From Candidatus Limimorpha equi (GTDB taxonomy: Bacteria; Bacteroidota; Bacteroidia; Bacteroidales; F082), in contig JAGHSL010000207.1 of assembly GCA_018065885.1 (NCBI GenBank), positions 1-5,837 of the forward strand: a stretch of 5,837 nt of DNA, in the 5' to 3' direction. Positions 1 to 5,837 of this stretch are shown here, one piece after another. The notes below the pieces were generated by a model. That model was not told the DNA's origin. It made no database searches and worked only from the letters and a program-made list of their open reading frames with translations. Position numbers and translations under genes: made by a program. Every line of letters begins with the position of its first letter. The first letter of the stretch is position 1.

Positions 1-1053
1 GTCACCGATTTCTGCGGTTTCTCAAACGACGGCAAGAACATTTACTACCGTTCAACCGAAGTCAGTCCTTTGGAACGCCATTTCTATGTGCAAAACCTCA
101 AAAGCGGCAAAATCACCAAGATAACGAAAGAACACGGCACGCATGATGTAACGCCATCAGCCGACGGCAAGTATTTCATCGATGCCTACACCAGCACCGA
201 TGTTCCATACAATGTAGATTTGCAGGATGCCAATGGTAAATTCGTGAAGCGCCTCCATGAAGCCGAAAATCCTATCAAGGATTACAATATCGGAACAACT
301 GAAATCGGACAATTGAAATCGGAAGACGGTCAGACGCTTTACACACGCCTCATCAAGCCTTACAACTTCGATGCTTCAAAGAAATATCCTGTTATCGTTT
401 ACGTCTATGGCGGTCCTCACGCCCAGCTGATTACCGATGAATGGTTGGCAGGTGCCGGCATTTATCTGAATTATCTCGCTCAGGAAGGTTTTGTTGTTTT
501 CACACTCGATAACCGCGGTTCCGCCGATCGTGGCGAAGCCTTCGAGCAGTGCATCCACCGTCAGTGCGGACAACTCGAAATGCGCGACCAAATGGTGGGC
601 ATCGAATATCTGAAAACCTTGCCTTTCGTTGATGCCGACCGCATCGGCTCAGATGGTTGGAGCTATGGCGGATTCATGTCAACCTCGCTGAAAATCAACC
701 ATCCGGAAGTGTTCAAGGTTTCCGTTGCCGGCGGTCCTGTCTTGGATTGGAAATACTACGAAATCATGTACGGCGAACGTTACATGGACACGCCACAGGA
801 AAACCCCGAAGGCTACGAACTGACCAGCCTCGAAAACAAGACCGACAAACTGGAAGGCAAGCTTCTGATGATTCACTGCACCACCGACCCTGTCGTTATG
901 TGGCAGCACAGCCTTGTCTTTGTCGAGAACTGCATCCACAACGGCAAGCAACTGGATTATTTCGTCTATCCTGGCCACGACCACAACGTGCAAGGTCCTG
1001 ACAGAGCGCATTTGATTACGAAGATTACACAATATTTCAAGGATAATCTGTAA
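1..1053 (+). CDS. S9B prolyl oligopeptidase-family serine peptidase (DPP IV / prolyl tripeptidyl peptidase-like), C-terminal part
   Basis: The reading frame is open from base 1 to the TAA at 1051-1053, so this is the last 350 residues of a protein whose start lies upstream; family members are usually about 700-740 residues. Fragment residues 1 to about 95 look like the end of the beta-propeller. The rest is the alpha/beta-hydrolase domain. YGGP (Tyr136, equivalent to the DPP IV oxyanion tyrosine) is followed by DNRGS and the nucleophile elbow GWSYGG with Ser221. Asp296 lies in HCTTDP and His328 in GHDHNV. The Asp-to-His spacing of 32 residues matches that of human DPP IV (708 and 740). The family removes N-terminal di- or tripeptides after proline, normally in the periplasm, to supply amino acids. 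The ending HNVQGPDRAHL resembles my recollection of Bacteroidales prolyl tripeptidyl peptidase more than classical DPP IV. The substrate-binding glutamates lie outside the window, so di- versus tripeptidyl activity is undecided. An in-window TTG at 70 is not a credible start, because homologous sequence continues upstream of it. Confidence 0.93.
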   Translation, partial: VTDFCGFSNDGKNIYYRSTEVSPLERHFYVQNLKSGKITKITKEHGTHDVTPSADGKYFIDAYTSTDVPYNVDLQDANGKFVKRLHEAENPIKDYNIGTTEIGQLKSEDGQTLYTRLIKPYNFDASKKYPVIVYVYGGPHAQLITDEWLAGAGIYLNYLAQEGFVVFTLDNRGSADRGEAFEQCIHRQCGQLEMRDQMVGIEYLKTLPFVDADRIGSDGWSYGGFMSTSLKINHPEVFKVSVAGGPVLDWKYYEIMYGERYMDTPQENPEGYELTSLENKTDKLEGKLLMIHCTTDPVVMWQHSLVFVENCIHNGKQLDYFVYPGHDHNVQGPDRAHLITKITQYFKDNL

Positions 1054-1074
1054 GAGATAAAGTTGTTAAAAATG

Positions 1075-1124
1075 GTTCAAAAGGTTCAAAAATCATAGAC
1101 ATACGTTTTTTGAACCTTTTGGAC
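1075..1124 (+). terminator. 18-bp inverted repeat after the peptidase gene, possible terminator or regulatory hairpin
   Basis: Bases 1075-1092 pair with 1107-1124 around a 14-base loop. The inner 14 bp are perfect, and the whole 18-bp stem has a single G-T wobble. It begins 21 bases after the stop of the S9 peptidase and is the strongest secondary structure in the gap, so a role in ending that transcript, possibly in both directions, is reasonable. The stem is A/T-rich and followed only by a short T run (1127-1130), so it is not a textbook intrinsic terminator. It could instead be an operator or a small palindromic repeat. The left arm is itself a tandem duplication of the 9-mer GGTTCAAAA (1074-1082 and 1083-1091). 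Confidence 0.4.
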
Positions 1125-1164
1125 AATTTTCATCGCGCGAAGCGCATTTTGAACGATTCCTTTT

Positions 1165-4100
1165 ATGTACAAGATTCTTACTGATAAACTGCACAGAATA
1201 GCCTACGCAACAGATGCGAGCGCCTATCGCGAAATGCCCATCGGCGTTGCCTATTGCGAGAACGAAAACGATTTGGTCAACCTTATCAATTGGGCCAAGG
1301 AAAAACACACGCATATCATTCCGCGTGCGGGTGGCACTTCCATTGCCGGACAAGTAGTCGGCAGTGGCCTTGTGGTCGACATCAGTAAGAATTGGAACCA
1401 CATTCTTGAAATCAACGAAAAGGAAGGTTGGGCAAGGGTGCAACCTGGCGTTGTGCTCGATGAACTCAATCTGGCTTTGAAGCCTCACGGCCTGTTTTTC
1501 AGTCCCGAAACTTCGACCAGCAACCGCTGCTGCATTGGCGGCATGTTCGGCAACAATTCCTGCGGTAGCCATTCTTTGGTTTATGGCAGCACGCGCCACC
1601 ATGTTTTGGAAGCGAAAGGCCTGCTTGCCGATGGCAGCAAAGAGATTTTCAAAGACTATTCCATTGCCGATTTGGAGGCAAGATTTGGCAAGGAATTTTG
1701 GAAAAATGAAAGCAATTCATTGATTCAGCGCATCTATGCCCAACTTACCAATTTTGCCTTAGACAAAGAAACCGTCAAACTGATTGAGGATAATTATCCC
1801 GACAAACGTTTGCGGAGAAGAAGCTGCGGTTATGCCATCGACGAGGTCATAGAAGACCTTCACAATGAGGCAAAGCCTTGGCCGCAACGCACCATTAATT
1901 TATGTAAGTTGTTGGCTGGCAGCGAAGGCACTTTGGCGTTCATCACCGAAATAAAATTGCACCTCGACCCACTGCCGCCAAAGGAATGTTTGGTGGTTTG
2001 CGCACATTGCGACACCTTGGAGAAGAGTTTCCTTGCCAATCTTGTGGCATTGAAATTTCATCCTGTTGCCGTCGAATTGATGGACCATAACATATTGGAA
2101 CTCAGCAAGGATAATGTCGAGCAGCAGAAAAACCGTTTCTTCGTGCAAGGCGAACCAGCCGCCATCCTGATGGTGGAACTGAAATCCGACACACGCGCTG
2201 AAGTCGATGCTGTGGCTACCGAACTTGAAAAGGCCTTGAGCGAGTTATGTTATGCCTGCAGTCGCGTTTACGGCAGCGAAACCTCCAAGGTCTGGAGCCT
2301 CAGAAAAGCAGGTTTGGGCTTGCTCAACGGCATGAAAGGCGATGCAAAGCCGATAGGCGTCATCGAAGATACAGCCGTCATTCCAGAGTTTTTGCCCGAT
2401 TATATGAAAGATTTCGGCGAAATGCTGAAACGCTTGGGCTTGGAATGTGTCTATCACGCTCACATCGGCACAGGCGAATTGCATTTGCGCCCCATCATCA
2501 ACATCAAGGATGTCGATGAAAGGAAACTTTTCCGTCAGGTAGCGGAAGAGACGGCCGTTTTGGTTAAGAAATACAAAGGAAGCCTCAGCGGTGAACACGG
2601 CGACGGCAGACTGAGAGGCGAGTTCATTCCATTGATGTATGGCGAAAAAGTCTACCAGTTGATGCGTGAAGTGAAGCATTGCTGGGACCCTAATGGTCTT
2701 TTCAACCTGCACAAAATCACCGATACGGAGCCGATGGACAGTCATTTGCGCTTCGAAATCAACCAACCATACGCCATCGAAAAACTTATCGGGACCGACA
2801 AGACCTATTACAATTGGAAAGCCGCTTTCGATGAGTGCAAAATCAAAGGCGCCACGGGAGCCAAAACCCAACTCCATGCCCTGATGTGTTCCATCGAGCA
2901 GTGCAATGGTGCCGGCGACTGCCGCAAAAGCAACCTGATTGGCGGCACATTGTGTCCTGCTTTCAAAGTCACGCACGACGAAACCAACGCCACCAGGGCA
3001 AGAGCCAATGTGCTGCGCGAGATGCTCACCCAAGGCGACGAAAAACTGCTGAAATCGCCTGAATTGGCCGAAGTGCTCAACTCTTGCCTGGCTTGCAAAG
3101 GCTGCCGCAGCGAATGTCCGTCGAATGTCGACATGACGCGCATCCGTTCCGAAATCCTGCAACAGAAATACGATGCCAACGGAACGCCATTGCGCTCATT
3201 TGCCGTGGCAAGAATGGCATGGGTCGAAAAATTCGGACATTTGGTGTGGCCTGTCTACAATTTCTTCGCTTCGTGGAAGTTTTCATCAAATATCATCAAG
3301 AGAATCATCAGTTTCACAACGGAAAGAAACATCCCTACATTGAGCCGGATGACCATGCGCGAGGCGGTGAAACTGGAACAATTGAAATCGAAATATTTCG
3401 GTAGAGACGTTGCGTGCAACGTCTCCCCAAAAGGCAAGATTTATCTATTTGCCGATGAATTCACCAATTACCAGGAAGCGGAAATCGGTCTCACCTTTGC
3501 TAGGTTATTAATGAAATTAGGTTACGAAGTCGAGATACCGAAACACGTTGAAAGTGGTCGCGCCGCCATTTCGAAAGGCTGCCTGAAACTGGCAAAGAAA
3601 TTCGCCATCAAAAATGTCAATTTGCTGAAAGACAAAGTTTCAGCCATGACACCATTGGTCGGCATCGAGCCATCGTGCATCCTTTCTTTCCGCGACGAAT
3701 ATCCCGATTTGGTGCCGCCCGAAATGCGCAGCGTAGCTCAAAGGTTGGGCAGAAACGCCTTGCTTTTCGATGAGTTCCTTATGCGTGAAGTGGCAGCCGG
3801 TCGCATTTCCGCTGACGATTTCAAACCGGATGCCGTTGAAATCTGGCTGCATGGACATTGCCACCAGAAATCTTTGGTCGGCATCGACAAGACCGCCAAA
3901 GCCTTGCAATTGCTGTCGGGCGCAACGGTTCATGTCATTCCAAGCAGTTGCTGCGGCATGGCTGGCGCTTTCGGTTACGAAAAGGAACACTACAAGACTT
4001 CCATCGCCATCGGCGAAATGATTCTTTTCCCGACGGTGAGAAAAGCCATGGAAAAGCAAAATGCCGAAAAACCTGTAATTATTGCTGCTCCAGGCACTTC

Positions 4101-4179
4101 ATGCCGCCAGCAAATCCTTGACGGGACTGGCATTCATGCAGTTCATCCGGTTGAAATCTTGCTAAAATGGTTAAAATAA
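1165..4179 (+). CDS. FAD-binding and (Fe-S)-binding dehydrogenase, YdiJ / D-2-hydroxyglutarate dehydrogenase-like
   Basis: This is a complete 1004-residue protein. The ATG at 1165 is the only candidate start, because an in-frame TGA lies at 1150-1152; there is no Shine-Dalgarno sequence. Residues about 25-265 form the FAD-binding (PCMH-type) domain, with PRAGGTS at 53-59, GGMFGNNSCGS at 125-135 and GSEGTLAF at 252-259. Residues about 270-530 form the FAD-oxidase C-terminal domain, with the probable metal pair His433/His440 and SGEHGDG at 475-481. An Fe-S region follows: Cys580, Cys586 and Cys597-Pro, then CxxCxxCxxxCP at 641-652. A GlpC/HdrB-like CCG domain comes last, with EPSC (Cys838), HGHCHQ (Cys899) and SCCGMAG (Cys929/930). 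Length and domain order match E. coli YdiJ (about 1018 residues), which oxidises D-2-hydroxyglutarate to 2-oxoglutarate and passes electrons on through the Fe-S part. D-lactate or another D-2-hydroxyacid remains possible. No signal peptide is seen, so the enzyme is probably cytoplasmic or peripheral to the membrane. An in-frame palindrome lies in the linker at residues 747-754. Confidence 0.93.
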   Translation: MYKILTDKLHRIAYATDASAYREMPIGVAYCENENDLVNLINWAKEKHTHIIPRAGGTSIAGQVVGSGLVVDISKNWNHILEINEKEGWARVQPGVVLDELNLALKPHGLFFSPETSTSNRCCIGGMFGNNSCGSHSLVYGSTRHHVLEAKGLLADGSKEIFKDYSIADLEARFGKEFWKNESNSLIQRIYAQLTNFALDKETVKLIEDNYPDKRLRRRSCGYAIDEVIEDLHNEAKPWPQRTINLCKLLAGSEGTLAFITEIKLHLDPLPPKECLVVCAHCDTLEKSFLANLVALKFHPVAVELMDHNILELSKDNVEQQKNRFFVQGEPAAILMVELKSDTRAEVDAVATELEKALSELCYACSRVYGSETSKVWSLRKAGLGLLNGMKGDAKPIGVIEDTAVIPEFLPDYMKDFGEMLKRLGLECVYHAHIGTGELHLRPIINIKDVDERKLFRQVAEETAVLVKKYKGSLSGEHGDGRLRGEFIPLMYGEKVYQLMREVKHCWDPNGLFNLHKITDTEPMDSHLRFEINQPYAIEKLIGTDKTYYNWKAAFDECKIKGATGAKTQLHALMCSIEQCNGAGDCRKSNLIGGTLCPAFKVTHDETNATRARANVLREMLTQGDEKLLKSPELAEVLNSCLACKGCRSECPSNVDMTRIRSEILQQKYDANGTPLRSFAVARMAWVEKFGHLVWPVYNFFASWKFSSNIIKRIISFTTERNIPTLSRMTMREAVKLEQLKSKYFGRDVACNVSPKGKIYLFADEFTNYQEAEIGLTFARLLMKLGYEVEIPKHVESGRAAISKGCLKLAKKFAIKNVNLLKDKVSAMTPLVGIEPSCILSFRDEYPDLVPPEMRSVAQRLGRNALLFDEFLMREVAAGRISADDFKPDAVEIWLHGHCHQKSLVGIDKTAKALQLLSGATVHVIPSSCCGMAGAFGYEKEHYKTSIAIGEMILFPTVRKAMEKQNAEKPVIIAAPGTSCRQQILDGTGIHAVHPVEILLKWLK
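3404..3425. repeat. Perfect 10-bp inverted repeat (22-base palindrome) inside the dehydrogenase gene
   Basis: The arms GAGACGTTGC (3404-3413) and GCAACGTCTC (3416-3425) are exact reverse complements separated by only GT. The element is read in frame as residues 747-754 (R-D-V-A-C-N-V-S), between the Fe-S region and the start of the CCG domain (KIYLFADEFTNY). Short hyphenated palindromes of the GAGACG...CGTCTC kind recur as dispersed repeats in some bacterial genomes, from memory, so this may be one copy of such a family. Only one copy is present in this window, so its repeat status is inference. Confidence 0.55.
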
Positions 4180-4181
4180 AC

Positions 4182-4205
4182 CACATTATTTGAAAAAGTA
4201 ATGTG
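4182..4205 (+). terminator. Small hairpin just after the dehydrogenase stop, weak terminator candidate
   Basis: CACATTA (4182-4188) and TAATGTG (4199-4205) are a perfect 7-bp inverted repeat with a 10-base loop, two bases after the dehydrogenase stop codon. A short T run follows at 4212-4215. The stem has little G+C, so terminator strength would be low. The loop contains the TTTG that I read as the -33 element of the next promoter, so the palindrome could instead be an operator. Confidence 0.3.
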
Positions 4206-4222
4206 ATATTGTTTTATCTTTG
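4189..4222 (+). promoter_or_regulatory. Bacteroidetes-type promoter for the nucleotide-sugar dehydratase gene
   Basis: TATCTTTG at 4215-4222 matches all six fixed positions of the -7 consensus TAnnTTTG used by the primary sigma factor of Bacteroidetes. TTTG at 4189-4192, 22 bases upstream, fits the -33 element. Transcription would start near 4226-4230, giving a leader of about 20-25 bases. That leader (4231-4249) is A/T-rich and has no Shine-Dalgarno sequence, which is normal for this phylum. The spacing is at the long end of what I would expect, so the -7 element is the firmer part. Confidence 0.65.
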
Positions 4223-4249
4223 TCGCAACCCTATTAACTTAATAATCTA

Positions 4250-5837
4250 ATGAGAAAACTAGTAATTAAATTCTGTGATTTCATTTTCGGAAAGCAGTCA
4301 AATGGTTCAATGCCAAGATTTTGGATTTTAGCTTTCGACATGGTCATTGTCATTGCTTCATATCTGATGGCAATGGTCTTGCTGTATTTCAATGACATGA
4401 AACAACCCTATTGGGATTACGATTGGAACAGAATTATCATCGTACCCGTTGTTTATCTAATTATGTTTCTAATATTTAGTACATACGAGGGGCTTATCCG
4501 ATATTCTGGTTTCAATGACATACGAAAAATCATCACTTCCAATACATTTGCTCTGAGTACTTTGATTTTCGGTAAGCTTATCGTTGCACAAATCAATCCT
4601 TCGCTTTGCGGACAAGTTTTCCCAAGATATTTCATTATCGTATATCATTATTTGATTACACTTGTACTGATGATTATCAGCCGTTTATCCATTCGACGCA
4701 TCTATAACGAATTCTACAAGCAAAGTGGCAACGGAAAAAGCAATGTTTTGGTTTATGGCGCAGGCGAAGGTGGCTTGTTATTATACCGTACCATCAGTCA
4801 AGACCAACAATCGAAGTACAATATCTTTGCATTTGTTGATGACAACACACAAAGAACAAAAACGAAAATAAACACAATCAGTATTTTACATCCTAACAAG
4901 GCTTTCGAAAGCGATTTTCTAAAAAGCAACCACATCAACACATTAATTATTGCCATTCCAAGTCTAACAGCCGAAAGAAGGAAAAAAATCATCGAAAAAG
5001 CCATATCTGTTGGTTTAGAAGTTAAGACTTTGCCTTCATTCTCAAGTTGGTACAACGGTTCAGTTCTCACTGATCAAATCGAAGACATCAAGATTGATGA
5101 CCTGCTTGGGCGCGAACCTATAAAATTGGATAATATTAATGTGAAGCGCGAAATCGATGGAAAAGTGGTTCTGATTACGGGTGCAGCCGGAAGCATTGGC
5201 AGTGAGATTTGCCGTCAAGTCTTGCATTATAATCCGAAACTCCTGATTATGGTTGACCAGGCCGAATCGCCCATGTACGATTTTCAGTTCGAATTGCGGA
5301 ACACGCCCGATTTGAAGCTTCTCGTTGATAAAATGGTCTTTATCATTGCCAATGTGAAAGACCAACGCCGAATGGAAGAGGTTTTTGCTAAATATAAGCC
5401 TCAAATCGTCTATCATGCAGCTGCCTACAAACACGTTCCGTTCATGGAGGAAAACGCTTATGAGGCTGTGTTTGTCAATGTGTTCGGCACAAAGAACATC
5501 GCCGATTTTGCTATGAAATACGAAGCCGAAAAATTCGTAATGATTTCAACCGACAAGGCCGTGAACCCGACCAACGTCATGGGTGCTACGAAACGCATTG
5601 CCGAAATCTACACGCAAAGCCGCAACAGCAACACGAAATTTGTCACCACGCGCTTTGGCAACGTACTTGGCTCAAACGGTTCTGTCGTGCCTTTGTTCAA
5701 GAAACAGATTGAACAAGGCGGACCGATCACCGTCACCGACAGACGTATCATCCGATACTTTATGACCATTCCAGAAGCTTGCAGCCTTGTGTTGGAAGCC
5801 GGTTCCATTGGTGAAGACGACGATATTTTCGTTTTCG
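4250..5837 (+). CDS. Membrane-anchored nucleoside-diphosphate-sugar 4,6-dehydratase (CapD/WbpM/PglF/FlaA1 family), 3' end outside window
   Basis: The frame is open from the ATG at 4250 to the window end (529 codons). An in-frame TAA at 4235-4237 rules out an earlier start. Four hydrophobic segments at about residues 25-47, 61-77, 95-113 and 126-143 anchor the protein in the inner membrane. A first nucleotide-binding fold begins at VLVYGAGEGG (166-175). The catalytic SDR domain begins at TGAAGSIGSE (310-319), the NAD(P)-binding glycine motif, followed by YHAAAYKHVP (388-397), ISTDKA (432-437) and MGATK (444-448). Met444 replaces the usual SDR tyrosine, as is characteristic of this branch; Thr434, Asp435, Lys436 and Lys448 are the other expected active-site residues. 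The likely reaction is dehydration of UDP-GlcNAc to a 4-keto-6-deoxy sugar, an early step toward capsule, O-antigen or glycoprotein sugars. Whole proteins run to about 600-650 residues, so roughly 100 are missing. The first 290 codons are markedly A/T-rich compared with the rest. The gene appears to have its own promoter and may open a polysaccharide locus. Confidence 0.93.
   Translation, partial: MRKLVIKFCDFIFGKQSNGSMPRFWILAFDMVIVIASYLMAMVLLYFNDMKQPYWDYDWNRIIIVPVVYLIMFLIFSTYEGLIRYSGFNDIRKIITSNTFALSTLIFGKLIVAQINPSLCGQVFPRYFIIVYHYLITLVLMIISRLSIRRIYNEFYKQSGNGKSNVLVYGAGEGGLLLYRTISQDQQSKYNIFAFVDDNTQRTKTKINTISILHPNKAFESDFLKSNHINTLIIAIPSLTAERRKKIIEKAISVGLEVKTLPSFSSWYNGSVLTDQIEDIKIDDLLGREPIKLDNINVKREIDGKVVLITGAAGSIGSEICRQVLHYNPKLLIMVDQAESPMYDFQFELRNTPDLKLLVDKMVFIIANVKDQRRMEEVFAKYKPQIVYHAAAYKHVPFMEENAYEAVFVNVFGTKNIADFAMKYEAEKFVMISTDKAVNPTNVMGATKRIAEIYTQSRNSNTKFVTTRFGNVLGSNGSVVPLFKKQIEQGGPITVTDRRIIRYFMTIPEACSLVLEAGSIGEDDDIFVF

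Noticed and set aside
679..1032. Overlapping open frames on both strands within the S9 peptidase catalytic domain
   Set aside because: They overlap the codons for the catalytic Ser-to-His region of a clearly coding frame and carry no domain of their own.
1102..1112. TACGTTTT as a possible -7 promoter element for the dehydrogenase
   Set aside because: The final G of TAnnTTTG is displaced by extra Ts, no TTG lies at a suitable distance upstream, and the site is inside the hairpin arm.
1135..1145. GCGC-GAA-GCGC mini-hairpin followed by ATTTT, 20 bases before the dehydrogenase start
   Set aside because: A 4-bp stem is too short to call a terminator or riboswitch, and it has no supporting context.
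1093..1602. A 169-codon minus-strand open frame covering the intergenic hairpin and the 5' end of the dehydrogenase
   Set aside because: Most of it is antisense to the conserved FAD-binding domain, its composition is that of a shadow frame, and it has no promoter or family resemblance.
2245..3162. A 305-codon open frame on the minus strand opposite the dehydrogenase
   Set aside because: It is antisense to conserved FAD and Fe-S domains, shows no recognisable motif, and is explained by the codon bias of the real gene.
4982..4988. Run of seven A in the dehydratase gene as a phase-variation tract
   Set aside because: Seven As in an A/T-rich lysine-coding stretch is short and expected, and the frame is intact.
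5060..5434. A minus-strand 124-codon open frame in the dehydratase gene
   Set aside because: The plus frame here encodes the NAD(P)-binding motif TGAAGSIGSE and continues conserved, so the minus frame is a shadow.

Overview
The window looks like Bacteroidota DNA, most likely order Bacteroidales. Four things point that way. The start codons lack Shine-Dalgarno sequences. A TAnnTTTG-type promoter lies upstream of the third gene. The S9B peptidase ends in a form I associate with Bacteroidales. The FAD/Fe-S dehydrogenase carries both domains in one chain and sits next to a surface-polysaccharide gene. I cannot name a genus. Hand-counted 60-base blocks are about 48-55% G+C in the second gene and the end of the third, and about 32% in the first half of the third gene.

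All supported genes are on the + strand. (1) Positions 1-1053 are the C-terminal half of a secreted-type S9B serine peptidase (dipeptidyl or tripeptidyl prolyl peptidase), with its catalytic Ser, Asp and His all visible. (2) A 111-base gap holds an 18-bp inverted repeat built from copies of GTTCAAAA, a possible terminator or regulatory site. (3) Positions 1165-4179 are a complete 1004-residue FAD- and Fe-S-binding dehydrogenase of the YdiJ / D-2-hydroxyglutarate dehydrogenase type. A 22-base palindrome lies in frame in the linker before its C-terminal CCG domain. (4) A 70-base gap holds a small hairpin and a good Bacteroidetes promoter. (5) From 4250 to beyond the window end runs a membrane-anchored nucleotide-sugar 4,6-dehydratase (CapD/WbpM/PglF/FlaA1 type), probably the first gene of a polysaccharide or glycan locus.

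The three genes do not form one pathway. The first two look like ordinary core-metabolic or periplasmic genes. The third appears to start a new transcription unit for surface glycan synthesis, and its AT-rich N-terminal half contrasts with its own C-terminal half. I saw no tRNA, rRNA, CRISPR array, transposase or phage gene. I did not find a clearly new biological system. The most unusual items are the in-frame palindrome in the dehydrogenase, the GTTCAAAA inverted repeat and the compositional break inside the dehydratase gene.
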